Translations under genes and position numbers: made by a program
The notes under the pieces: model-generated
Told to the model about the DNA's origin: nothing
The model's database searches: none
What the model saw: the letters and a program-made list of their open reading frames with translations, nothing else
Shown: positions 6,423 to 14,127 of the stretch, piece after piece
How the letters are laid out: the number at the start of each line of letters is the position of its first letter
How positions within the stretch are numbered: position 1 is the first letter of the stretch
NCBI GenBank assembly: GCA_016712985.1
Contig: JADJQA010000079.1
Location: forward strand, 1 to 14,127
Length of the DNA: 14,127 bases
Reading direction: 5' to 3'
Source of the DNA: Sulfuritalea sp.
Lineage (GTDB): Bacteria > Pseudomonadota > Gammaproteobacteria > Burkholderiales > Rhodocyclaceae

Positions 6423-7332
6423 ATGAGTGACGACACCCAGCAACCAATCGTCGTCAAGAAAATCAAGAAGGGCGGCGCGGCGCGCAATGGCGGCGCCTGG
6501 AAGATCGCCTACGCCGATTTCGTCACGGCGATGATGGCCTTCTTCCTGCTGATGTGGCTGCTGGGTTCGACTTCTCAGGGCGATCTGAACGGCATCGCGG
6601 AGTGTTTTCAGAACCCGCTGAAGGTTTCGCTGGGCGGCGGTTCCGGTTCGGGCGATTCTTCTTCCGTCATCGCGGGTGGCGGCAAGGACCTCACGGCGAC
6701 TTACGGCCAGGTCAAGAAGGGCGATATCGAGGCCGAGAAGAAGACCATCAATCTGCAACGGTTGAAGGCGGATTTCGAGCGTGCTGAACAGACCAAGCTG
6801 GAGGGGCCTGAAAGGCGAACTGGAATCCTTGATCAATGCCAGTCCCGCCCTCAGCCAGTTCAAGAACCAAATGCTGCTGACCTCACCACCGAGGGATTGA
6901 GGATTCAGATCGTGGACGAAAAGAACCGGCCGATGTTCGATTCGGCGAGTTCGGACGTCAAGCCATATACACGTGTCATTCTGCGGGAGATCGGTCTGGC
7001 GCTGAACAAGGTCGAGAACCGGATCAGCCTTTCCGGTCACACCGACGCCCAGCCCTTTGCCGGCGGCGACCGCGGCTTCGGCAACTGGGAGCTGTCGACC
7101 AACCTGCGCCAACGCTTCGCGTCGAGAGATGGTGGCGGGCGGCATGGATGACGCCAAGATCATGCGCGTCGTCGGGCTGGCCTCGACCGTGCTCTACGAC
7201 AAGCAACAGCCAACCAGTCCGAACAACCGGCGCATCAGCATCATTGTGATGAACAAGCGCACCGAAGAGGCGATTCTCGCCGACGGCCGGCAAATCGATG
7301 TGGAGAACGCACGGGATCTCGATGCGAAATGA
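6423..7332 (+). CDS. motB: Flagellar motor stator protein MotB, frameshifted
   Basis: MotB anchors the stator to peptidoglycan and carries the proton-binding Asp. The start gives SDDTQQPIVVKKIKKGG, then GGAWKIAYADFVTAMMAFFL and LMWLLGSTS. Asp32 in YADFVTAMMAF is the conserved proton-site residue. The Gly/Ser-rich and charged linker follows, then the OmpA-like domain: TTEGLRIQIVDEKNRPMFD, ISLSGHTDAQPF and NNRRISIIVMNKRTEEAI (peptidoglycan binding). Indels are seen at about 6807 (extra G), 6880 (missing G, restoring frame) and 7105-7125, where NWELSTNRANASRREMV-type sequence is scrambled. The frame recovers as MVAGGMDDAKIMRVVGLAST. The corrected length of about 303 residues is normal. A GAGGGA site precedes the ATG. 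Confidence 0.95.
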
Positions 7333-7580
7333 TGGCAGCGTGTCCCTGTCGCGCCCGCCGCTCGCGCGCTTGGCCGCGGCCGGTTCAACCCCATGGTGGT
7401 AGCGGACTCATGCTTTCAGCTTTCAGTTCGGCCCCGATGTTGCTACAGTAGAGCAGCAAGGCAAGGGTGGTTTGACAGGCAGGACGCTGCGGCCGGGGTT
7501 CCGGGCGAAGTCAAGACTTGGGTCTGCCAACCCTGACCAGATATGTACAAGAACATGCAAGACCGAGGAGGAGAGAGAAA
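7333..7580. other. Intergenic region motB-mcp
   Basis: Roughly 250 bases without a gene. TTGACA at 7472-7477 resembles a -35 box, but the matching -10 position is GC-rich. A strong purine-rich ribosome site (GAGGAGGAGAG) ends the region just before the MCP start. This suggests the receptor may have its own promoter or simply efficient translation. Confidence 0.35.
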
Positions 7581-9380
7581 ATGGCTGGATCAGATTTCGC
7601 GTGCCGTGGTTGCCATTGGCGTGGGATTGATCGTCGCGGGTGGCGGAGCGGGCGTCGTCATCCATGCCGGTGGCGCTCTTGGAGCGGATGTCATCGTGTT
7701 GTTGCTGGGCCTCGGCGTGGTGGTTGCCCTGGTACCGTCGATATCGCTTCAGGGCCACCGTTGCCGGGCCGATAAACCATATGCGGGAAGTGCACTCACA
7801 CGACCCGTAATGATGGCGACCTGGCGCGCCGGGCGCTGGTTTACAGGCTTCCAGCGTGGCTCCCGCTGCGGATGCCTACAACGAATTGATGGCGAGTCTT
7901 CAGGGCATCATGACGCGGGTTCTGTTCAATTCGAACCAGTTGGCGCAGGCGGCCGAGAAACTGATCGGCGAGGCGCGCGAGACGGCGTCAAGCTCGGAGC
8001 AGCAGCATGCCGCGGCGGAATCCGCTGCGTCGGCCGTCGCCGCAATGACGAAGGACATCGACAGCGAGGCCGACCATGCCGAGGAGACAGCGCGCATGGC
8101 GCTTGCCGCGCGCGAGCAATCCTCGCGCGGCGCCACGATCGTCAGTGACGCGGCCGCTGAAATCGAACGCATAGCAGCGTCCGTCGCAGCAGTCGGCAAC
8201 GGTCGTCACGGCGCTGGGCGAGCGCTCGGCGCAGAGATATCAGGCATTGTCAAGGTGATCCACGATATCGCGGACCAGACCAACCTGCTGGCGCTCAACG
8301 CCGCCATCGAGGCGGCGCGGGCCGGCGAGCAGGGCGGGATTTGCGGTGGTTGCCGATGAAGTGCGCAAGCTCGCCGAGCGCACGACGGCCGCCACCGTGA
8401 AATCCAGTTCAGTGATTTCGGCAATCCAGACCGAAACCGGCAGCGCCATCGCCCACCATCAAGGCCGGATCCTTCAGGCGGCCAATGGTGCGCTCAACTC
8501 TCACGAATCAGGCGGCCGAGGCGCTCAGGCAGATCAAGGAGGGCGCAGGAGATGCAGGACAAGGTCTCGGGCATCGCCCGCAGCATGCACGAGGAAAGCC
8601 GGAATACCAAGGGGATCGCGGACCATGTGCGCAGATCATGGATCTGGCTCACCGCAACGCCGAGTGTTCGAAAACAACATGGCGGAGGCGCATCAGCCTC
8701 GAGTATCTGGCGATGAACCTGCAAGAAGTCGGCAGATGATCAAGCTCGGCCGCGGCCGGCGAACAGGCACTGAAGCCGCACGAGCGCATGCCGGGCCTGG
8801 TTCAGGGCTATTGCGCAGGCAATGTCAAAAGGCCTTGTCCAGACGCTGTTGACCAAGGTCAGATCAAGCTCGACGATCTGTTCGACAAGGACTACGTGCC
8901 GATTTCCGAATACCAATCACCAAAGATTTCCATACCGAGATTCAGAGCGAAAGCTTGACGGGATCCGCTCACCGGCAATCAGGAGCCCGTGCTGGATCGC
9001 AACAGATGGCCTACGATCGCTTGCGACCAGCGCGGCTATGCTCCGACGCACAATAACCCACTTCTGCCAGCCCCTCCCTGGCGGCAGAGGAGAAAGACAT
9101 CGCAGGCAACCGCACCAGGCGCATTTTTGCTGATCCCGTCGGCAAGCGCTGGCACGGTCTACGAACTCCCGTTCCTGCTGCCAAACCTACCGGCGGGCCA
9201 CCGGTAGAAATCATGCATGACATCTCCGCGCCAGTTTTACATGTCAAGAACCGTCATTGGGGTGGAGTCCGCATCGGCTATCCCACTGGGCGTGCGCTGC
9301 TGTCAGGCGGAGATGATGCAGCCCCCAAAATCAAACGCCCGCGTAAGAGTAGTGAAACTGGCGCCAAGATCTGCATCTGA
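7581..9380 (+). CDS. Methyl-accepting chemotaxis protein with C-terminal extension, multiply frameshifted
   Basis: MCPs sense ligands and control CheA. After the ribosome site the product reads WLDQISRAVVAIGVGLIVAG then VIVLLLGLGVVVALVPSISL, two closely spaced membrane segments with almost no periplasmic domain and no clear HAMP. A coiled region follows (NQLAQAAEKLIGEARETASS). The signalling tip is ISGIVKVIHDIADQTNLLAL, then NAAIEAARAGEQG and VVADEVRKLAERTTAATVK, the hallmark kinase-contact hairpin. Beyond it come LDDLFDKDYVPIS, RGYAPTHNN, RIFADPVGKR and IMHDISAPVL with NRHWGGVRIGY. These belong to a conserved C-terminal domain found on many proteobacterial MCPs (LFDxxYxPI, GYxPTHN, HWGGxRIGY). 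Frame changes are frequent throughout (more than ten), densest beyond 8300. The stop at 9378 is the first in frame after GVRIGY; the real end may be slightly earlier. Its ligand is unknown. Confidence 0.9.
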
Positions 9381-9436
9381 ATAACGATGGCGGCCTCGCC
9401 CCATAAGCTGTCGCTACCAGGCTAGAAGGCTCACAA

Positions 9437-10504
9437 ATGTCCGATCTCTTCAACAGCATCGATGCCCAGAACCCGGCACAGAGGCACCAGCAAGCGTGGA
9501 GATACTGTTTCGCCTATGGCTGGACAGCCCCACTACGGTCCCCGCGAAACCTTCGGCATAAACGTCTTCAAGGTGCGCGGGGTTGATGCGCACACCGCCG
9601 ATCACGGCCGCGCCCGACGCATGCCCGCTACGGTCGAGGGCATGGTCAAGCCTGCGTAGCGCCCTAGTACCCGTGGTGGACAACCACAGCGGACTCCATC
9701 GGCATGCGGCCAGAGCCCTCTGCGACACTTATCATGATCGTGTGACCAGGCCCCAAGACAGCTTCAAGACCAGGGTTTTCTGGTGGAATCCCGTGGATAC
9801 CATTCTGCACGTCTCGACTGGGAGCAAATGCGCGTCCCGCAAATGCAGACGTCAGGAAATCTGGGCAGCCTGGTGAGGTGGCCGTCACGCCAGTCCACGG
9901 ATGACCGGCTGGTGATGATGCTGGATGTCAGGCGGGTCCTGGCGGAAACCTTACGGGAAAGACGATGACGCCGAGAATATTCAGTAGCATCGACCCGCTT
10001 GAGTGTCAGGACCGGACGATCCTGTTCGCCGACGATTCCTCGGTGGCGCGCGGCCGAATCGTGCGCACCTGGCGGCTGTCCTCGGGGTCGGCTTTTGTAG
10101 CGCCGTCAAACGGACGCGCGCCGCGTGGATGAGTTACCGGCACATCGCCACTCTTGCCGAAACCTGAAGCTTGAAGCCTGTCCAAGAACCCCATGCAACT
10201 GGTACTTTGACCGATGTCGAGATGCCGGAAATGGATGGTTTATCTGCTGACCAAGAAGATCAAGGCCGATCCACGCTTCGCCGGTATCCCGATCATCAGC
10301 CATTCAAATCACTGTCATCGATATCCAACGAGCGGGTGGGCCGCTCCCGTGGGTGTCGGTTGAAGATATGGCCTGGGAGAACCAAGCCCACCGCCTCACA
10401 GGGCAACTCGAGCGCCTCGGCGACTTCGAGGAAAGTCGCTGCTGCCGCCGCGAACTGGCAGGAGAGCCGGTTCCCGCAGACCTCACCCAGACGCAAAAAA
10501 CTGA
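9437..10504 (+). CDS. cheV: Chemotaxis protein CheV (CheW-REC fusion), first copy, multiply frameshifted
   Basis: CheV couples receptors to CheA through a CheW-like domain and is tuned by phosphorylation of a receiver domain. From MSDLFNSIDA, shifted frames give FRLWLDSPTT, INVFKVRGVD, MPATVEGMV, LRSALVPVVD, VDTILHVS with LDWEQMRVPQMQTSG, and DRLVMMLDVRRVLAET: the CheW-like part. The receiver starts DRTILFADDSSVARGRIVR (paired acidic residues) and has the phospho-acceptor Asp in LTDVEMPEMDG (GAT at 10213-10215). An extra T near 10237 breaks the following helix, which reads TKKIKADPRFAGIPII in another frame, and then SLSSISNERVGRS. The end DAKN-TGA at 10502-10504 is a plausible stop. The second CheV starts 22 bases later. 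Many indels, so boundaries of domains are approximate. Confidence 0.88.
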
Positions 10505-10526
10505 GCAGCGGATCCAACGGTATTCG

Positions 10527-11541
10527 ATGTTGGACAATGTCGACGCGCCGCACCCAGCTTGCCGGTTCGAACCGGATGGAGATCCTGCGCTGTTTCGGCT
10601 GGGGACTTTTGAAATCTTCGGCATCAATGTCACTTCAAGGTCCGCGAGGTCAGCCAGACGCCAAAGCATCACCCGGGCGCCAAACGCTGCCCCAGCGGGT
10701 CGAAGGCCTGATCTGGCCTGCGTGGCAACGTGATTCTCCTCCCTGTCGAGAGGTCATGAATCAAGCTGGTACGCCCGCGACGCGGTGGCTCGATGATGAA
10801 GTGACTGGAATACGGCAAGCAGAGCCTGAAGCAAGATTTTCGGGGCGGGCGTCGACCAGATCATCCGCGTCGAATGGGACAAGGTGCGCGCGCCGGAGTC
10901 CGTGAGCCGGTAGTTCCCACCGTACCTACATCCACGGCGATCACGGAACTGCCCAACAGCAGAAAGCTGAAAACAAATCGTCGATGCCAGGAACACCCGT
11001 CATGGCGAATACCTTCTGGCGAGGCGGTCATCGGCCCAGATCAGGCGCATCCCCGATGCCGAGAACCTGAGGGTCTTCTTCGTCGATGATTCCTCGGTAG
11101 AGCGCAAGAAGATTGCGGAAGTCATGGACAAGCGACGGCGTCAAGCACAAGCATGCGCTGAATAGCATGGAGGGCTGGACCCCGGCTGTCCGGCGCGGCG
11201 AAGCACGACATGCCCGCAGGAGTTCAAGGAGAACCTGCGCAACGAGGGTTAACCTGATTCTGGTCGATGCCGAGATGCCGGAGAGTGGTTTGGCTATGTC
11301 CTCCGCAAACACATCAAAGGCCGACAAGCACTTTGCCCACAGCATTCCCGTGGCTGATGCATTCTGTCGCTGTCATCGGAAGCCAAACCGCGCGATGGGC
11401 AAGGCGTGAGTGTGGACGCCTTCCACAGTAACGCGAGATTCGAAGCGCAGATGCGCTGGCAGGAGCACGCTGCGTCCGATGTTGATCGAAATCATTTGCC
11501 CGCGAATGATGGGACGAACGAAGAGAGAAGCTGGCAGTTAG
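10527..11541 (+). CDS. cheV: Chemotaxis protein CheV, second tandem copy, multiply frameshifted
   Basis: The ATG gives MLDNVDA, then in other frames RTQLAGSNRMEIL, FRLGTFEIFGINV and FKVREVSQTP, AGVEGLI-like text, LRGNVILLPV, and VDQIIRVEWDKVRAPES with ITELPNSRKL: a CheW-like domain distinct in sequence from the preceding copy. The receiver follows as LRVFFVDDSSVERKKIAEVM, NLILVDAEMPES (phospho-acceptor Asp in VDAEMP) and ANRAMGKA. The end reads LRPMLIEIICPRMMGRTKRE and stops at 11539-11541. Indels occur every 30-100 bases. The two CheV are paralogues rather than an assembly duplicate, since their matching segments differ (EMPEMDG versus EMPESG, FADDSSVARGR versus FVDDSSVERKK). Which CheV serves which receptor cannot be told. 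Confidence 0.88.
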
Positions 11542-11993
11542 ACCCGAAAACAAACTCAGGATTCGGGTGAGGTCATTTTTGATTTTTCGACCATGCGGAG
11601 GATTGTACGCAACCTGCACTGAAAGGGCTGGGCTTCACCAATGCATCCGAGGGAGGCCGAGGACGGAGCGGTGGCCTAGCAGAAGTTGCAGGGAGAGGCT
11701 CTGTTTTTGTCATCTCAGACCTGGGTTGTACCAGCATGGATGGACTGACGGCTTTCTTTCCAAGACTGCGCGGATGCGGCTTTTGTGCTTTTCGACAGAA
11801 GCATTGCCGTTTCTGATAATGATTGCACCTTAAAAGGGCGAAGAAGGAGGAACATCCATCCGCACCTACTAACCGCGGCGCAGGCAAACGCTTCGGGGCT
11901 ACATCGTCAAGCCCTTCACCCCATGGGCACGCCCAGGCGACAAGCTGGCGAGAATCTTTGAAAAAGAAGATGGAACTGCAAAGAGGCGCCTGA
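11542..11993 (+). CDS. cheY: Chemotaxis response regulator CheY, multiply frameshifted, start codon not readable
   Basis: CheY is phosphorylated by CheA and then binds the flagellar switch (FliM) to reverse rotation. The sequence opens with DPKT-K-L-R-I-type codons right after the second cheV stop; the triplet before GAC is TTA where the family would have ATG. Then shifted frames give DFSTMRRIVRNL, KGLGFTNASE, EDGAVA and QKLQGE, FVISDLG with SMDGLT (Asp phospho-acceptor), YIVKPFT (conserved Lys) and DKLARIFEK. The family order is complete, and a TGA at 11991-11993 ends a MELQRGA tail. Corrected length would be about 130-150 residues, given that extra bases are scattered through the middle. 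Identification is firm; the reading frame cannot be reconstructed safely. Confidence 0.85.
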
Positions 11994-12000
11994 GGGCGCA

Positions 12001-12912
12001 ATGCTTTCTCAGGAAAAAGGCGCGATGGAGAGGGAAATCCAGTCAAGAACTTAGAAGACGACAGCAGCTTGATTCCGAGGATCTACGAGGCTTTGTTCCG
12101 ACGGCATCCCCGGGTGCCGCACCCACTCCGCCGCCCGCTCCGGCGCCAGCGCGCGCGGAGGCCCTCCGGAAGCAAGTCGAGACGAAAGCTGCGGCGCGCT
12201 GTTGACAGCGCGGCCCAGGCGGCGCCGCCTGCACGGCCCGCGAAGCGACTCCCATCCTTTGAGGGAATGTGGGCGGCAGTCCACTGGGAGGAAGTGGTAT
12301 TCAATCGTTTGGGCCAGCTTGCCCGACAACTGCACGAAAGCCTGCGCGGACTCGGTGGCGGTTTCCTGGTGATGGCGGACACCGCTGCTTGGTAATCCCG
12401 GATGCTCGCCAGCGACTGGCCTACATTGCCCAGATGACGGAGCAGGCTGCCTCCAGAATTGTTGAATGCCGCCGATATCGCCAAACCGATCCGGGACGAA
12501 CTGATGGCACGGTCTGATGCGCTCCAGCTTCAGGCGATGGGGCAGGATGTTCTCCAACCGGTTGTCAGTGGATGAGTTCAAAGGCTGGCTGGCGGGCGAC
12601 GCGTGCACCTGCCTTGCGAAAGCGCCATGGAAGCTCAAGATCACCAGCTTGAGCAGTTGATGGAAATCGCTGATGGCCCAGGTTTTTCAGGTTACGACCG
12701 GACGGGTGATCAAGAAAGGAAGGTGGAGGTGAATGCAGGTGCAAATGGCTGGAGACTCAGCTCCCTCCCAGCCTGTTGATCGAAGCCATGCCAGAACAGC
12801 GCAGGAGCCATGCGAGGCGCCCGGAGCCTGCTAGATGGGCCGGTGATCTGTTCCCGGCAAGGACATGTGGCGACGTGGTGACCAGGAAGCCAGGCTGGAG
12901 TCATTAGGACCT
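12001..12912 (+). CDS. cheZ: Protein phosphatase CheZ, multiply frameshifted
   Basis: CheZ dephosphorylates CheY-P. An ATG at 12001 follows GAGGG. After a shift, DSEDLRGF-like text and a linker PGAAPTPPPAPAPARAEAL appear, then LGQLARQLHESLRGLG, QRLAYIAQMTEQAASRI, LNAADIAKPIRDELMARSDA and QAMGQDVLQPVV-type helices. The stretch at about 12678-12715 should read DFQDLTGQVIKK, holding the catalytic Gln; here the bases give acc-gga-cgg-gtg-atc, i.e. Thr-Gly-Arg-Val-Ile, in that frame. The following LIEAMPEQRR and the C-terminal CheY-binding peptide (DQ-ARLESLG) are present. CheZ with an N-terminal Pro-rich linker suits betaproteobacteria. No clean stop is visible, and cheA begins about 22 bases after the end given. 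Confidence 0.87.
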
Positions 12913-12933
12913 GCTTGGAGGCTGGAAGATTTG

Positions 12934-14127
12934 ATGACTGGCCATAGGCGATTTTCAGGAATGGAAGACCTTCTCCAGGATTTTCTAGTTACGATACCCG
13001 GCGATCTCCTGTCGGTGGTTGATAACGCTTTCCAAGTTGGTCGATCTCGAAGGCAGAACCCCAGGAGATCGCGCGCTGCTCGCCCAGAGATCTTTCGCGG
13101 CTTTTTCACACCATCACCCAAGATGGCGCGGGTTTCCTCGAAATGCCGCCGAGGTGGTAACACTCTGTCATTTGAAGAGCGGAGAACCTGTTTGACCGCT
13201 TGCGCAACAGCCCGAGATAAGCCTCGGCGGCGAACTCATGGATGTGATCATGGCCCGCAACGGCGGGGTCCGCGACATGTTCAGTACGCTTCTGCAGCGC
13301 AGGCACTGCTGCAATCCCCTGCCTCCGATGTTCTGGCGGAAGCTCCAGGCGGCCCTGGCCCGTGAGCCGCTGGTCCCCGTGCGGCGCCAGTCGCGCCACG
13401 GCCCGTTGCCATGGCGGCGTCGACGCTTCCAGTGCGCGAACAGCCGTGATTACCGGCCCCGACTGGGGCTGTTTTGGCGCCACCGTGACCGGCGCTGCCG
13501 GCGGCCGGCCATGGCGGCCACCAAACTGCTGCCCGGTGCGGCCCACGTCAGCCATGATGTCACCCGGGCGGGACGCCGGAACAGATCATTCACGCCGCGG
13601 TCAGGCGCCTAACGCCTCCGACAAACCGGGCGCGCAGGTTCCGGCAGCAGGTCGTCCGTGACGCAGAGAAAGACGCGTGACTTAACTCGATCCGGGTGAT
13701 ACCACCCATGACTCGATCGGGTGGCTCAATCTCTCCCGGTGAGATGGGGCTGACCAAGAACCGTCACGAACGCTTCCGCTCGGACATCCTGAATCGCCGC
13801 TCGGACACAGAGACGCTGCACGCGCTTGATCAGGCGGTAAGCCAACTCGATCTGCTGGTGTTATCACCGGATCTGCGGAACGCCTGGTGATGAAAACCGC
13901 AGCTTGCAGCCCGGTGGGTCGTCTGTTCAGAAATATCCGCGCATTGCATGAGATCTTGCCCGCAGCCTTAGCAAGGGATGTCGGGCCTAAATGCTTTAAT
14001 TTGGCGAGGAGACCGAAATCGGTAAGACCATGATCGAGGAGTTATCCGGACCCGATCATTCACCTGATCCGGAATGCGGTTTGATCATGAGGCCTTGGAA
14101 TCGACGCTTCTGGACAGACGCGCAGCG
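12934..14127 (+). CDS. cheA: Chemotaxis histidine kinase CheA, 5' part, multiply frameshifted, cut by the right edge
   Basis: CheA autophosphorylates and passes phosphate to CheY. From the ATG at 12934 the frame gives FSGMEDLLQDFLV, then DLLSVVDN. The P1 phosphotransfer domain has EIFRGF-HTI with the substrate His at 13107-13109 and AGFLE, then TENLFDRLRNS, ELMDVIMA and GVRDMFSTL. An Ala/Pro-rich linker (about 13330-13660) carries no clear P2 (CheY-binding) domain. P3 dimerisation follows: LNLSGEMGLTKNR, RSDILNRRSDTETLHALDQA, VSQLDLLV. The start of the P4 kinase domain follows as MKT, PVGRLF, ETEI and H-LIRNAV, close to the N-box, at about 13885-14085. The rest of P4 and the P5 domain lie outside the window. 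Upstream, GGAAG lies about five bases before the ATG. The linker is badly garbled. Confidence 0.9.

Noticed and set aside
8494..8724. Minus-strand open frames over the MCP, CheV and CheA genes (for example 8494-8724 and 12051-12644)
   Set aside because: They are antisense to conserved chemotaxis motifs and show no family features. They stay open only because of GC bias and the indels.
9381..10504. The tandem CheV genes as an assembly duplication
   Set aside because: Corresponding motifs differ in residues and in bases between the two copies, so they are separate paralogues.
1..14127. CRISPR array, tRNA, rRNA, integrase, toxin-antitoxin or phage-defence island
   Set aside because: No regularly spaced direct repeats, tRNA-like cloverleaf or recombinase and defence motifs were seen. 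The orphan HNH protein alone does not make a defence system.

Overview
The window is GC-rich DNA that reads as a betaproteobacterium, most likely of the Rhodocyclaceae type. The grounds are flhDC flagellar master-regulator genes, a motAB-mcp-cheV-cheV-cheY-cheZ-cheA order, and residue-level resemblance of YgiQ, FlhC, MotA and CheA to that group. The genus cannot be fixed from the sequence.

Layout. Positions 1-1161 (minus strand) hold the N-terminal part of YgiQ, which runs off the left edge. Positions 1180-2000 are a damaged zone: a tiny possible ORF, a G/C homopolymer block that looks like an artefact, a remnant of a large RecQ-type helicase, and three strong hairpins. Positions 2028-2600 (minus) hold an intact HNH endonuclease, divergent from a TonB-like energy transducer (2642-3406, plus) that carries a REP-like 20-bp inverted repeat inside its coding sequence. 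A NUDIX hydrolase with a zinc ribbon follows on the minus strand (3410-3954). A relatively AT-rich leader (about 3970-4275) with two dyads and a repeated 7-9 bp word precedes flhD and flhC.

From 5536 to the right edge everything is on the plus strand and forms one motility and chemotaxis cluster. It contains the stator genes motA and motB, a membrane chemoreceptor (MCP) with a C-terminal extension, two CheV proteins in tandem, the response regulator CheY, its phosphatase CheZ and the kinase CheA (cut by the window end). FlhDC would switch on flagellar transcription. The MCP signals through the coupling proteins CheV to CheA, which phosphorylates CheY (and the CheV receiver domains). CheY-P acts on the flagellar switch, MotAB powers rotation and CheZ ends the signal.

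The main caveat is quality. Nearly every gene except HNH and flhD is broken by 1-2 base indels, and the density rises steeply to the right of about 6800. Conserved motifs persist in alternating frames right across each gene, so I read the genes as probably intact in the organism and the breaks mainly as sequence error. Gene decay cannot be excluded without reads. Gene limits given for the broken genes are therefore the span of recognisable homology. I saw no tRNA, rRNA, CRISPR array or complete insertion sequence, and no clearly novel system. The most interesting non-coding signals are the palindrome inside tonB and the dyads in front of flhDC.
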